A stretch of 64,000 nt of DNA from Rhodoferax_B ferrireducens_A (GTDB taxonomy: Bacteria > Pseudomonadota > Gammaproteobacteria > Burkholderiales > Burkholderiaceae_C), in assembly GCF_031458075.1 (NCBI RefSeq), contig NZ_JAVDXT010000005.1, positions 382,052-446,051 of the forward strand, read 5' to 3'. The notes under the pieces were generated by a model, which saw only the letters and a program-made list of their open reading frames with translations, had not been told where the DNA came from and searched no databases. The translations under genes and the position numbers were made by a program. This document shows, piece after piece, positions 10,934-19,618 of this stretch. The stretch's first letter is position 1; each line of letters begins with the position of its first letter.

Positions 10934-11099
10934 GGGGGCGGATTTTGCCTTGTTGTGCCAATCCACCAGCGCAGCGCAGAAAGGCCCTGGTTCGCCACTT
11001 TTAGCCTGGGTAAACACCGGCTCTACGCCATACTCTGTAAAAACTTGTTCCAACGTGCATTTGGCCCGCCCAGCCTTGCTCCATTCAACGCAGCGCAAC

Positions 11100-12335
11100 A
11101 TGCTTAAACGAATCCACGTTCAACAGCTCGCCTTGGGCATGCACATCGACGGCTTTTGCGGCCCCTGGATGGAGCACCCGTTCTGGCGCAACCACTTTGT
11201 GCTGACCGACCCCCAGGATATCGCGCTGATTCTGGCCAGCAGCATCCAGGAGGTCTGGATCGACACCAGCAAGGGCAAGGACATTGCCGCCGACGCGCCA
11301 GCCCTGGCGCAAGCCGAGTCTCTGGCCGCCGTGGTGCAGGAGGTGCACGCCGCCGAGGCCACGCCCTCTGATACCCAACCCACTTCTCTGGCCGCCGAAT
11401 ACAAGCGGGCCGCGGAGATTTGCGCCAAGTCCAAGCGGGCCATCATGACCATGCTGCAGGAAGCGCGCATGGGCAAGACCGTGGATACCGAGCTGGCCTC
11501 GCACATGGTGCAAGAGATTTCAGATTCGATGCTGCGCAACCACGAAGCCATGATCAACCTGGCCCGTCTCAAGACCGCCGACGACTACACCTATATGCAC
11601 TCGGTGGCGGTATGCGCGCTGATGGTGGCGCTGGCACGCCGCCTTGAGCTGGACGAAGACGTCACCCGCTCCATGGGGCTGGCCGGCCTGCTGCACGATC
11701 TGGGCAAGGCCATGATGCCCATGGATGTGCTAAACAAACCCGGCAAGCTGACCGACGCCGAGTTCGCCATCATCCAGTCGCACCCCGTGCAAGGCCACAA
11801 GCTACTGGTCGAGGGCCAGGTGCAGGACCCGATCGTGCTCGACGTGGTGCTGCACCACCACGAGAAAACCGATGGCACAGGCTACCCGCAACGGCAAAAA
11901 GACGAACAAATCAGCCTCTACGCCAAGATGGGCGCGGTCTGCGATGTCTACGACGCGATCACCTCCAACCGGCCCTACAAAAAGGGCTGGGACCCGGCCG
12001 AGTCCCTGAAACGCATGGCCGAATGGACCCATGGCCATTTGGACGCCCAGGTGTTCCAGGCCTTTGTGAAAAGCCTGGGCATCTACCCTACGGGTTCGCT
12101 GGTGCGGCTGACATCGGGGCGCATAGGCGTGGTGGTCGAACAGAATGCCGCCACCCTGCTCAAGCCACTGGTCAAGGTGTTCTTCTCGACCAAGTCGGAT
12201 ATGCGCATCCCGCCCCAGGTGATCGACCTGTCCGCCGAAGGCTGCAAGGAAAAGATCGTAGGGCGCGAAGACCCGGAAGCTTGGCACTTCCCGGACCTGA
12301 ACGAGCTGTGGTCGGGCATGGCGCCCCTCGCCTGA
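11100..12335 (+). CDS. DUF3391/HD-GYP cyclic-di-GMP phosphodiesterase (paralogue 2)
   Basis: A 411-residue close paralogue of the protein at 5747-6985, collinear over the full length. It has MLKRIHVQQLALGMHIDGF (DUF3391), AGLLHDLGKAM (HD pair) and HHEKTDGTGYP, so the phosphodiesterase site looks intact. The two differ most around residues 65-100, a linker between the domains. It is transcribed away from recG with about 165 bases between the starts. It converges on the minus-strand signalling operon with a gap of three bases to the last gene of that operon. Confidence 0.9.
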   Translation: MLKRIHVQQLALGMHIDGFCGPWMEHPFWRNHFVLTDPQDIALILASSIQEVWIDTSKGKDIAADAPALAQAESLAAVVQEVHAAEATPSDTQPTSLAAEYKRAAEICAKSKRAIMTMLQEARMGKTVDTELASHMVQEISDSMLRNHEAMINLARLKTADDYTYMHSVAVCALMVALARRLELDEDVTRSMGLAGLLHDLGKAMMPMDVLNKPGKLTDAEFAIIQSHPVQGHKLLVEGQVQDPIVLDVVLHHHEKTDGTGYPQRQKDEQISLYAKMGAVCDVYDAITSNRPYKKGWDPAESLKRMAEWTHGHLDAQVFQAFVKSLGIYPTGSLVRLTSGRIGVVVEQNAATLLKPLVKVFFSTKSDMRIPPQVIDLSAEGCKEKIVGREDPEAWHFPDLNELWSGMAPLA

Positions 12336-12338
12336 CGT

Positions 12339-12887
12339 TCAGTTCGAGGGCTTGTGTGGCGGCTCCAGCACCTCGCCGTCCGGCCCCCAGTCGACTCTGG
12401 TGATGCCGGGCTCCATAGCTTCCAGCCGGCGCGCCTCCAGCTCGGCCGCGCTCAGATCGCCAAACTGCTGCCGCCCTACATCGGCCAGCTCGCTCTCGTG
12501 CCGCAGATGGGCGGCGCGCTCCAGCGCCTGGCGGATGTGGTCGGTGAAATCCTTCTCGTCCCAAGGCTTCATGATGTAGCGAAAAATTTCCACATCGTTG
12601 ACGGCCCGCATCAAGGTCTCGAAATCCGAGGTGGCGCTCAGAATCATCCGCACCGCCTGCGGCTGGATGTAGCGCACCAGGCCCAGAAACTCGGTGCCGG
12701 TGATCAAGGGCATGCGGTAGTCGGAAACCACCACGTCAAACGGCACCTGCTTGAGCCGAGCCAGGGCCTGCTCTGGGTCGACCGTGGTTTCAACCACCAG
12801 CGCCGCCCCGAAGCCCGAACGCAGCACGCGCTTGAGTGCAGACAGCACATGGTCCTCATCATCCAACAGCAAGATACGTTGCATCAT
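12339..12887 (-). CDS. Stand-alone REC response regulator
   Basis: A 182-residue protein. Residues 1-122 form a receiver domain: acidic pair LLLDDEDH, phosphoacceptor in VVVSDYRMP, and the switch Lys in YIMKPWDEKDF. Residues 125-182 are a short Glu/Ala-rich tail with no DNA-binding or enzyme motif, so it probably signals by protein contact. The upstream REC-HD-GYP gene ends in TGA that overlaps this ATG as ATGA (12884-12887), which selects the start at 12887 and implies coupled translation. It is the last gene of the six-gene signalling operon. Confidence 0.85.
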   Translation of the reverse strand: MMQRILLLDDEDHVLSALKRVLRSGFGAALVVETTVDPEQALARLKQVPFDVVVSDYRMPLITGTEFLGLVRYIQPQAVRMILSATSDFETLMRAVNDVEIFRYIMKPWDEKDFTDHIRQALERAAHLRHESELADVGRQQFGDLSAAELEARRLEAMEPGITRVDWGPDGEVLEPPHKPSN

Positions 12888-14233
12888 GGCCTCCAAGACG
12901 ATTTTTTGATCGGTAGCTTCAGCGGCATGCCCTCACGGCCCTCGCGCAGCTGTATGCGCCGGATCAGGTCGGCCGACAGCACATGGTCGGCCGCCAGCAG
13001 CACCACCCCTTCGGCGGACACCAGGTCGGTGGCCAGCGCCATGCCGGAGCGCAGGTCCTTGATGTCGGTCATCACCGGCTGGGCCTCTACCGCGACGGCG
13101 GCTTCGAGCAGCACCTGCAGAAACACATCCACCACTTCGGGGTGGAACTGGGTGCCGCGCCCGCGCGCAATCATGGCCCGCGCATCGGCGGCACCCAGAT
13201 TGCCCGAACTCAGATGCCCATGCAGCAAATCGTCATAGGTGTCGGCCACAGCCAGAATGCGCGCGCCCACCGGAATCGCATCGCCAACCAAGCCGTCCGG
13301 ATAGCCATGCCCGTCGTGGCGTTCATGGTGCGAGCGGATCAGGGCCGCCACACCTTGCATATCCTCCAGCGGCATCAAGGCCTGCTCGCCTAGCACCGGA
13401 TGCTTGCGGTACAGCACCAACTCTTCCTCGGTCAGCCGGCCTACCGGCCGCGCGAGGATGTGGTCGGACAAACTGATCTGGCCGATGTCGTGCATCAGGC
13501 TGGCAATGAACAGGTCTTGCTGCTCGGCCTCGACCAGGCCCATGGAGCGCCCGGTGCGGCGCGTGAGATCCACCACCCGCCGCGCATGGCCCGACAAGCT
13601 GCCGCCGCGCCACTCCATCAGGTTGGAGAAGACCTTGATCGAGGTCAGGTAATTCTTTTTCAGCTTCTGCGTCAATAGCGACAGCTCGCTGGTACGGGCT
13701 TGGACCTTTTCCTCCAGGCTTGCGTTCAGCGCCAGCAGCTCGGCGTTCTTGATCTGGAGCAAGGCCTCCAGCCGGTGCTTCTCGCGCTCCAGGGACTGGC
13801 GTTCGAAAACCTGGCGGGCGGTACCCAGAATTTCGGCGTCGTCCCAGGGTTTGGTGATGTAGCGGAACACCTCGCCGCTGTTGATGGCAGCAATCGTCGA
13901 CTTGATGTCAGCATAGCCGGTCAGCAGCACCCGCACCGTGTCCGGCCAACGCGCACGCACCTGCTCCAGCAACTGGGCGCCATCCATGCCGGGCATGCGC
14001 ATATCCGAGATCAGCAGATCCACCGGCTGTTGCGCCATCAGCTCCAGCGCCTCGGCGCCGCTGGTGGCGGTGACCACGCTGTAGCCGGTGCCGCGGAACA
14101 GGCGGCGCAAGGCAGCCACGATGTTCGGTTCGTCATCCACGCACATGACGCGGTACACGTGGGCGGACGGCGGCTCGGCACTCGGGCCATCGCCCAAGGG
14201 CGCAGGGGCTTCACTGTCCATCAAAGATGCCAC
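12884..14233 (-). CDS. REC-HD-GYP response regulator (RpfG-like)
   Basis: A 449-residue protein. A receiver domain (residues 27-145) has CVDDEPN, the phosphoacceptor Asp77 in LLISDMRMPGMDG, and TKPWDD. A coiled coil follows (about 145-190). The HD-GYP domain (about 195-380) has SLMHDIGQ (HD 248-249) and HHERHDGHGYPDG. It should hydrolyse cyclic di-GMP when phosphorylated, as RpfG does. A final 60-residue tail has no known motif. The GTG at 14233 is chosen because GAGGA precedes it by seven bases. The upstream kinase gene ends four bases before, so kinase and regulator are very likely partners. Confidence 0.9.
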   Translation of the reverse strand: MASLMDSEAPAPLGDGPSAEPPSAHVYRVMCVDDEPNIVAALRRLFRGTGYSVVTATSGAEALELMAQQPVDLLISDMRMPGMDGAQLLEQVRARWPDTVRVLLTGYADIKSTIAAINSGEVFRYITKPWDDAEILGTARQVFERQSLEREKHRLEALLQIKNAELLALNASLEEKVQARTSELSLLTQKLKKNYLTSIKVFSNLMEWRGGSLSGHARRVVDLTRRTGRSMGLVEAEQQDLFIASLMHDIGQISLSDHILARPVGRLTEEELVLYRKHPVLGEQALMPLEDMQGVAALIRSHHERHDGHGYPDGLVGDAIPVGARILAVADTYDDLLHGHLSSGNLGAADARAMIARGRGTQFHPEVVDVFLQVLLEAAVAVEAQPVMTDIKDLRSGMALATDLVSAEGVVLLAADHVLSADLIRRIQLREGREGMPLKLPIKKSSWRP

Positions 14234-14236
14234 GGT

Positions 14237-15175
14237 TCAGTCCTCGTTAGGGTGTTGCACCGGCAGGCTCACCCTAAAGCGGGTACCCACGCCGACTTCG
14301 CTGAACACATCAATCTGGCCAAAATGTTTTTTGACGATGCCGTACGACAGCGACAAGCCCAGGCCCGTGCCTTTGCCCACCGCCTTGGTGGTGAAGAAGG
14401 GGTCAAAAATCCGGCCCAGGTTCTCTTTGGCGATGCCGCCGCCGTTGTCTTCCACATCGACCCACACCGTATCGCCTTCGGTGCCGGTGCGGATGGTGAT
14501 CAGGCCGCGCTCCGCCTGGATGGAATGGGCTGCGTTAACCAACAGGTTCATGAACACCTGATTGAGTTCCGACGGCAGGCATTCGATGTCCGGGATTTCG
14601 CCAAACTCCTTCACTACATCGGCCTTGTATTTGATCTCGTTGTTGACGATGTTCAGGGTGGAGGAAATGCCGTGGTGCAGGTCGGCCAGCACCCATTCCT
14701 GCGAGGTGTCCACGCGCGAAAAATCCTTCAGGTTCTGCACGATGTTGCGCACCCGGGTGATGCCGTCCTTGGACTCGTTCATCAAGGTGGGGATGTCTTC
14801 CTTCAGGAAATCCAGCTCCACTTTCTCGCGCAAAGCCTTCAGCTGCGCCGCCACCGGGGTGCCGGCCAGCGCGGGTTCGGCCTGCTCGTAGGCCGATAGC
14901 ATCTGGAACAGGTCGTCAAGGTAGCGCTCCAGCGTGCCAAAGTTGGAGAAGATGAAACCGATGGGGTTGTTGATCTCGTGTGCCACACCCGCCGCCAACT
15001 GGCCGATGGAGGCCAGCTTTTCGGACTGCATTAGCTTGTCTTGCGCATCCGAGAGCCGTGCGTTGAGCTGCTTCAGCTCTTCGTTGGCACGCAGCAGCTC
15101 CTTCACCTGGTCGCCGGTAAGGTTGTCACCCATATCCGGCGCGGTGGACGCAACAGAATTGCTTATCGTGTTCAA
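14237..15175 (-). CDS. Soluble sensor histidine kinase
   Basis: A 312-residue kinase without membrane segments or a recognisable sensor domain. A coiled coil (about 20-58) leads into the dimerisation helix with phospho-His66 in GVAHEINNPIGF. The ATPase domain has the N-box (NQVFMNLLVNAAHS), DNGGG, the F-box (FDPFFTTK) and GTGLGLSLSYGI. The start is TTG 15175: AGGAG lies six bases upstream and the nearest ATG would remove the coil. The gene follows the HDOD gene with nine bases between. With three receiver domains encoded in the same operon, it probably feeds several outputs. Confidence 0.88.
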   Translation of the reverse strand: MNTISNSVASTAPDMGDNLTGDQVKELLRANEELKQLNARLSDAQDKLMQSEKLASIGQLAAGVAHEINNPIGFIFSNFGTLERYLDDLFQMLSAYEQAEPALAGTPVAAQLKALREKVELDFLKEDIPTLMNESKDGITRVRNIVQNLKDFSRVDTSQEWVLADLHHGISSTLNIVNNEIKYKADVVKEFGEIPDIECLPSELNQVFMNLLVNAAHSIQAERGLITIRTGTEGDTVWVDVEDNGGGIAKENLGRIFDPFFTTKAVGKGTGLGLSLSYGIVKKHFGQIDVFSEVGVGTRFRVSLPVQHPNED

Positions 15176-15184
15176 GGCTGGCTC

Positions 15185-16027
15185 CTACGTTAAAAGGATC
15201 TGGCAGACGGATTCGTACTGCTGCTCGGTGGCATAAAACACCTGGGCGTAGGCACTCTCGCCCAGCCCCAGCCGGGACCAGGCAGGCAGGGACAACGCTG
15301 GCACCATGTCGCCGTCCTGGTGCGACAAGTCCATCGCATGCGCGATGTTGTCGGCCACATGTACCACGTCGGTCAGGCTTTTCTCCGGCGTCTCGGGTGG
15401 GCTGTGGTGCTCGACAATCGCGGCCACGATGGCTGGCGAAAAGTTCCAATGCTCGGCAATCAGCCCGCCCACCACGGTGTGGTTGGTCCCCAAAATATGC
15501 TGCTCGGCCACCAGGTTCAGACAATCCTGCTCGCGCCGATAGGCCATGGCCGCAGCGTATTGCGCGCTGTAATGTGTGGCCAGCACCAGTCGCCCGATGT
15601 CATGCAGCAGGCCCAGGGTAAACGCCGCGTCCTCGTCCAGCCGCGCCGCCTGCGCCACAGAGCGGGCGCACAAGGCGGTACCAATGGAATGGCGCCAGAA
15701 CGCGGCGAAGTCAAAGCTCGAGCCCTCCGGCCGCGGAAAACCGCCCACCAGGCCGGCAGCCGTGGCGATGCTGCGCAAGGTACGCAGTCCGAGAATCGTG
15801 GTCGCTTCGGCGATGGAAGTCACCTGGCGCGACAAGCCATAAAAAGAGGAATTGGCCAGGCGCAGGGTCTTGGACGCCAAGGCCTGATCATGCGAAATCT
15901 TGACCGCCAGTTGCTCCATATTGGCATGCGGGTCGCCCATGCACTGGATCAGCTCCATCACGATGGCCGGCAAGGCCGGCAGGTCACGCGCACTGCGCAG
16001 AATTTCCTGGGTGGACAAGCTGGTCAT
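15185..16027 (-). CDS. HDOD-domain signalling protein
   Basis: A 280-residue protein that is HDOD domain almost throughout (LPALPAIVMELIQCMGDPHANMEQLAVKISHDQALASKTLRLANSSFYG at residues 17-65). HDOD domains are catalytically silent relatives of HD domains and act as adaptors in signalling. LHDIGRLVLATHY is retained in the middle. GGAGG lies just upstream of ATG 16027. The TGA of the upstream small gene overlaps this ATG as ATGA (16024-16027), so translation is coupled. It probably links the kinase to the cyclic-di-GMP enzymes of the operon; this is inference from position. Confidence 0.88.
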   Translation of the reverse strand: MTSLSTQEILRSARDLPALPAIVMELIQCMGDPHANMEQLAVKISHDQALASKTLRLANSSFYGLSRQVTSIAEATTILGLRTLRSIATAAGLVGGFPRPEGSSFDFAAFWRHSIGTALCARSVAQAARLDEDAAFTLGLLHDIGRLVLATHYSAQYAAAMAYRREQDCLNLVAEQHILGTNHTVVGGLIAEHWNFSPAIVAAIVEHHSPPETPEKSLTDVVHVADNIAHAMDLSHQDGDMVPALSLPAWSRLGLGESAYAQVFYATEQQYESVCQILLT

Positions 16028-16338
16028 GGGCTTCCTCCCTGCCGATAACGTGCCACCATATGCAGCAAGGGGTTGACTTGGCCGGCTTGCAGCGCATGCC
16101 GGAACAGGTATTGCAATCTCTCGTCGGTTTGCGCTTGCAGCGCCAGTGATTCCACCGCATCCGGTGCGGCAGCCACAATCACCAGGCGGGTTACCCCCCG
16201 CTGCCGCAGGCTGTCCAGCCGCGCCGGTGTGAGCAAGGTACCCGCAGACAGCAGCACCTGCTGGTGCACGTCGAGCACCGGTTCGGCCAGCACGGCGGCC
16301 TCCGGCACGTCCTCGATGGCAACCGTGGTTTTGTGCAT
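16024..16338 (-). CDS. Small protein with an HD-GYP-associated beta module
   Basis: A 104-residue protein of unknown function. Residues 10-60 (PEAAVLAEPVLDVHQQVLLSAGTLLTPARLDSLRQRGVTRLVIV) resemble the short beta module found next to HD-GYP domains (pattern VLAxxVxDxxGxxLLxxGTxLT). The rest is helical and rich in Gln and Leu. It sits between the large PAS-GGDEF-EAL gene (three bases upstream) and the HDOD gene (ATGA overlap), a position that implies stoichiometric production with both. Confidence 0.7.
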   Translation of the reverse strand: MHKTTVAIEDVPEAAVLAEPVLDVHQQVLLSAGTLLTPARLDSLRQRGVTRLVIVAAAPDAVESLALQAQTDERLQYLFRHALQAGQVNPLLHMVARYRQGGSP

Positions 16339-16341
16339 GGC

Positions 16342-19248
16342 CTACACCAGGGACAGGCCAGGGCCTGCCGGGGTCAACACCAGCAACTTGCCCCGGGAAT
16401 GGGACTCCTCGCCGATCACCCGGCAGACCACGCGGTAGGCCTGCGCAGCAAACTGCAAGTCGTGGTAGGCCCCATCGGCCTGGCGCCAGACCTGCAGCAA
16501 CTCGGGAGACAGCACCTCATCGGCATCGCGCCCCAGCAGCAGCGCCGCACTGCCAAACAAAGCCTCTGCGTCGGCATTCACAAAAGCCACCATGCCCGCC
16601 AGGTCCAGGCCGATGATGGCCGTCGGGATCAGGTCCAGCACCTCGCGCGCCACCACCAGGCTGTTGGACTCCCGGTTGATCTGCTCGCGCTGCTCGGCCA
16701 GCAGGGTTTGCAGACGCTCGTTCACCGCGCTCAGTTCCTGGTTGGCCACGATCACCGCGCGGCCCAACCGGCTGTTCTCGTCGGCCATCTCCTTGTGCGA
16801 AAAGGCTTCTGCAATATGCCCGCGCAGGCGCTCATCGTCCCAGGGCTTGGTCAGGAACTTGTAGATCGCGCCTTCGTTTATGGCATCGGTGATGGACTGC
16901 AGCTCGGTATAGCCCGACAAGACCATGCGCACGGTTTCGGGATACAGCTCCTTGGCCCGGCGCAGAAACTCCACGCCGGTCATACCGGGCATGCGCTGGT
17001 CGGAGACGATCACATCCACCGCATGTTCGGCCAGGCGCTGCAAGCCCTGGGCGCCGCTGTTGGCGGTCACCACGTTGTAGCCGTCGCGGCGCAGCAGCCG
17101 CTTGAGCGAAGCCACGATGTTGTCCTCATCGTCCACCAGCAGCAAGGTGCGCTGGTGGGTGCGCCGCAGCAGCAGATGCTCGGGCAACTGCCGGCCTTGG
17201 CGCAAGACTTCGGCCATAGCGTCCGCCGGGATGGAGGTGCTGAAATAATGCCCTTGCATCTGGTCGCAGTGGTTGGCAATCAGCAGCGCCAACTGGCCCT
17301 CGGTCTCCACGCCTTCGGCCAGCACCTTCATTTGCAGGCTGTGGGCCATGGTGATGATGGCCCGGGTGATGGAAACGTCTTGCGACGCAGCAGTCACATC
17401 GTGCACAAACGAGCGGTCCACCTTGACCACATCGATAGGCAAAGTCCGCAGATAACTCAGGTTCGAGTAGCCGGTACCAAAGTCCTCCAGCGAGATCTCG
17501 ATGCCCATGGCCTTCAGCTCGCCAAGTACCCGCGTCACATGGGCACGCTCGCCCAGCAGTACGCCCTCGGTGATCTCCAGGCCCAGGTAACGCGACTCCA
17601 GCCCGGTTTCCGCCAGGATCGTTTGTATGCGCTGGACAATGTCGGACTGCAGCAGTTGCCGGGCCGACAGGTTCATCGCCAACCTGCCCGGTGCCAGGCC
17701 CTGCCGCTGCCAGGCCAGCGACTGTTCGCACAGGCTGCGCAACACCCATTCCCCGATGGGCACGATCAAGCCGGTTTCCTCCGCGACGTCCAGGAACGCG
17801 GTACGCGCACCCAGCGGCTGCCCTGACGCATGCCATTGCAGCAAGGCCTCGGCGCCCACCACCGCACCACTGACCAGGTCCAGCTTGGGTTGGTAATACA
17901 GCTCAAATTCATTGCGCTCCAGGGCGCGCCGCAAGCCGGACTCCAGTGCCAGCCGCGTCACGGCTTTGGACTGCATGTCGACACTGAAAACACAGATCTG
18001 GTTGCTGCCCAGCGCGTCCGCATGGTAGGTCGCGGCCTGGACATGGTGGAGCAGTTCTTCAGGTTCCTGCCCATGCTGGGGAAACAGCGCGATCCCCATG
18101 CCACAGGTCACCTTGATCTCGTTGTCACCCACCATCAAGGGCACACCCAGCGCATCCATCCACGCCACCGCGAGCTGCCGCGCCAGCGGTTCGTCCATGG
18201 GCTCATCGCGCGCCAGCAGCACCGTGAATTCGCCATTGCCGAAGTGCGCCAGCATGTCACTCGCGTCCAGGTTCTCTTGCAAGCGGCCGGCTACGGCTGC
18301 CAGTAAAAGATTTCCCCCCGCCTTGCCCAGGGATTCGCTGACCAGTTTCAATTGGCCAATTTGGATACCGATGACGGCAATCTGGACTTCCTTGCGCTGG
18401 GCCTCTCGCAACGCCGTATCCAGCCGCTCGCTGAGTGCATTGCGGTTGCGCAGCCCGGTGATTTCATCGGTGTTCGCCAGCGTATCCAGGCGCTGCTCGG
18501 CCGCGCGTTGCTCGGTGATGTCCTGCAAGATGGTGACCGAGCGCACAACCTGGCCCTGGGCATCCGCCTCGGCCAGGCCGCGGTGCAGTACCGTGCGCAA
18601 ACTGCCATCGGTATGCGTGATGCGGTGCTGGAACTCCAGAATCTCCCCGGGCGATACGCCTTCACTGATGGCCTGCACATACGGTCGGTCGGCCGCCGGC
18701 ACGCGCGACAACAGCCATTCCCGCGTGACGGTCGCCTCGCTGGGCGTTTCACCAAAGATATTGAACATGCCGGAGGACAAGGTCATGGCCCCGGTCGCCA
18801 GATCCATTTCTGCCGACCCGATGCGGGCCAGTTCCTCTGCGTTGTTCAACAGTTGCGCCCGTGACTGGGCCATACGTGTCGCCCGCTTGATGTCACTGAC
18901 GTCATGCAAGGTGACAAGATCGGCCACGCCATTGGGAAGCTCAATGCGAACACCCCGGACCTGCGCCGAAAACTGCGTGCCATCTTTGCGTATGCATTCG
19001 ATTTCATACACATGCCCTGGCACACCTTCCACCCGTGCCTGCACCTGTTGACGCACATAGTCACGGTAGTCAGGAGCCGTGAGTTCCGCCGCCTCCATGC
19101 CATAAAGGTCGTCTTCCGGCAGATAGCCGAACAATTGCTTCAAGTTCGGATTGACGTACACCAGGCAATGTTCTTGCACCACGAAAATCGCAGCCTGCAC
19201 CTGCTCCAGCAAGAAACGATAAGTGTCAACGGGCAAATTAACGGACAC
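16342..19248 (-). CDS. PAS-PAS-GGDEF-EAL-REC-PAS hybrid signalling protein
   Basis: A 968-residue soluble protein. Order: PAS (8-122), PAS (133-250), GGDEF (255-420), EAL (430-685), REC (700-805), coiled coil, PAS (870-950). The GGDEF signature is degenerate (FGNGEF at 336-341), so cyclase activity is unlikely. The EAL domain keeps most metal ligands (MNLSARQL, LEITEG, VKVDRSF, AEGVET, QMQGHYF) but has EALLQW for EALLRW and LEDFGTG for DDFGTG. The receiver has the acidic pair, phosphoacceptor Asp750 (VSDQRMPG) and TKPWDD. A receiver placed after EAL rather than first is unusual. The GTG start at 19248 is preferred to the TTG at 19299; neither has a strong ribosome site. Confidence 0.85.
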   Translation of the reverse strand: MSVNLPVDTYRFLLEQVQAAIFVVQEHCLVYVNPNLKQLFGYLPEDDLYGMEAAELTAPDYRDYVRQQVQARVEGVPGHVYEIECIRKDGTQFSAQVRGVRIELPNGVADLVTLHDVSDIKRATRMAQSRAQLLNNAEELARIGSAEMDLATGAMTLSSGMFNIFGETPSEATVTREWLLSRVPAADRPYVQAISEGVSPGEILEFQHRITHTDGSLRTVLHRGLAEADAQGQVVRSVTILQDITEQRAAEQRLDTLANTDEITGLRNRNALSERLDTALREAQRKEVQIAVIGIQIGQLKLVSESLGKAGGNLLLAAVAGRLQENLDASDMLAHFGNGEFTVLLARDEPMDEPLARQLAVAWMDALGVPLMVGDNEIKVTCGMGIALFPQHGQEPEELLHHVQAATYHADALGSNQICVFSVDMQSKAVTRLALESGLRRALERNEFELYYQPKLDLVSGAVVGAEALLQWHASGQPLGARTAFLDVAEETGLIVPIGEWVLRSLCEQSLAWQRQGLAPGRLAMNLSARQLLQSDIVQRIQTILAETGLESRYLGLEITEGVLLGERAHVTRVLGELKAMGIEISLEDFGTGYSNLSYLRTLPIDVVKVDRSFVHDVTAASQDVSITRAIITMAHSLQMKVLAEGVETEGQLALLIANHCDQMQGHYFSTSIPADAMAEVLRQGRQLPEHLLLRRTHQRTLLLVDDEDNIVASLKRLLRRDGYNVVTANSGAQGLQRLAEHAVDVIVSDQRMPGMTGVEFLRRAKELYPETVRMVLSGYTELQSITDAINEGAIYKFLTKPWDDERLRGHIAEAFSHKEMADENSRLGRAVIVANQELSAVNERLQTLLAEQREQINRESNSLVVAREVLDLIPTAIIGLDLAGMVAFVNADAEALFGSAALLLGRDADEVLSPELLQVWRQADGAYHDLQFAAQAYRVVCRVIGEESHSRGKLLVLTPAGPGLSLV

Positions 19249-19618
19249 GGCATTCCCACCCGCGTGATGTGCTGGAAGAGCTGGCGGCCAAGCTGGCAAC
19301 GGCAGATAAAAGCTTAGGCCTCAAATCCATAAGCACGACCGCAATACGCCACAGAAAGTCGTGCCGCCCGGGCCAGCTTCGCGTGGAAACATGCATATGT
19401 GTTGACCTCCTGCCACGGTGCATGCTGTTCGCATGCCAATGGTTTTACCCACTTTACACCCGCGAAACCCATTCTGCCGTATCCGCAAGAATCCAGGACG
19501 CAACAGACGCAGGTATATACCCACTTTGCATGACGCTGCTCGGCTCTCCCGCCCGCATGGGACAATCCACAGCTTTTTCCAAAACTCTTGGTATGGGCTT
19601 GTCCAGCCCTCAAGTTAC
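19249..19618. other. Divergent intergenic region, signalling operon / queA
   Basis: 370 bases with no supported gene. It should hold the promoters of the minus-strand signalling operon and of queA. No convincing sigma-70 or sigma-54 element could be assigned by eye. The only repeat seen is TACCCACTTTRCA, present at 19446-19458 and 19518-19530, exactly 72 bases apart. Confidence 0.5.

Noticed and set aside
16264..17826. 520-codon plus-strand frame opposite the PAS-GGDEF-EAL gene
   Set aside because: Antisense shadow; the minus-strand frame has unmistakable domains.
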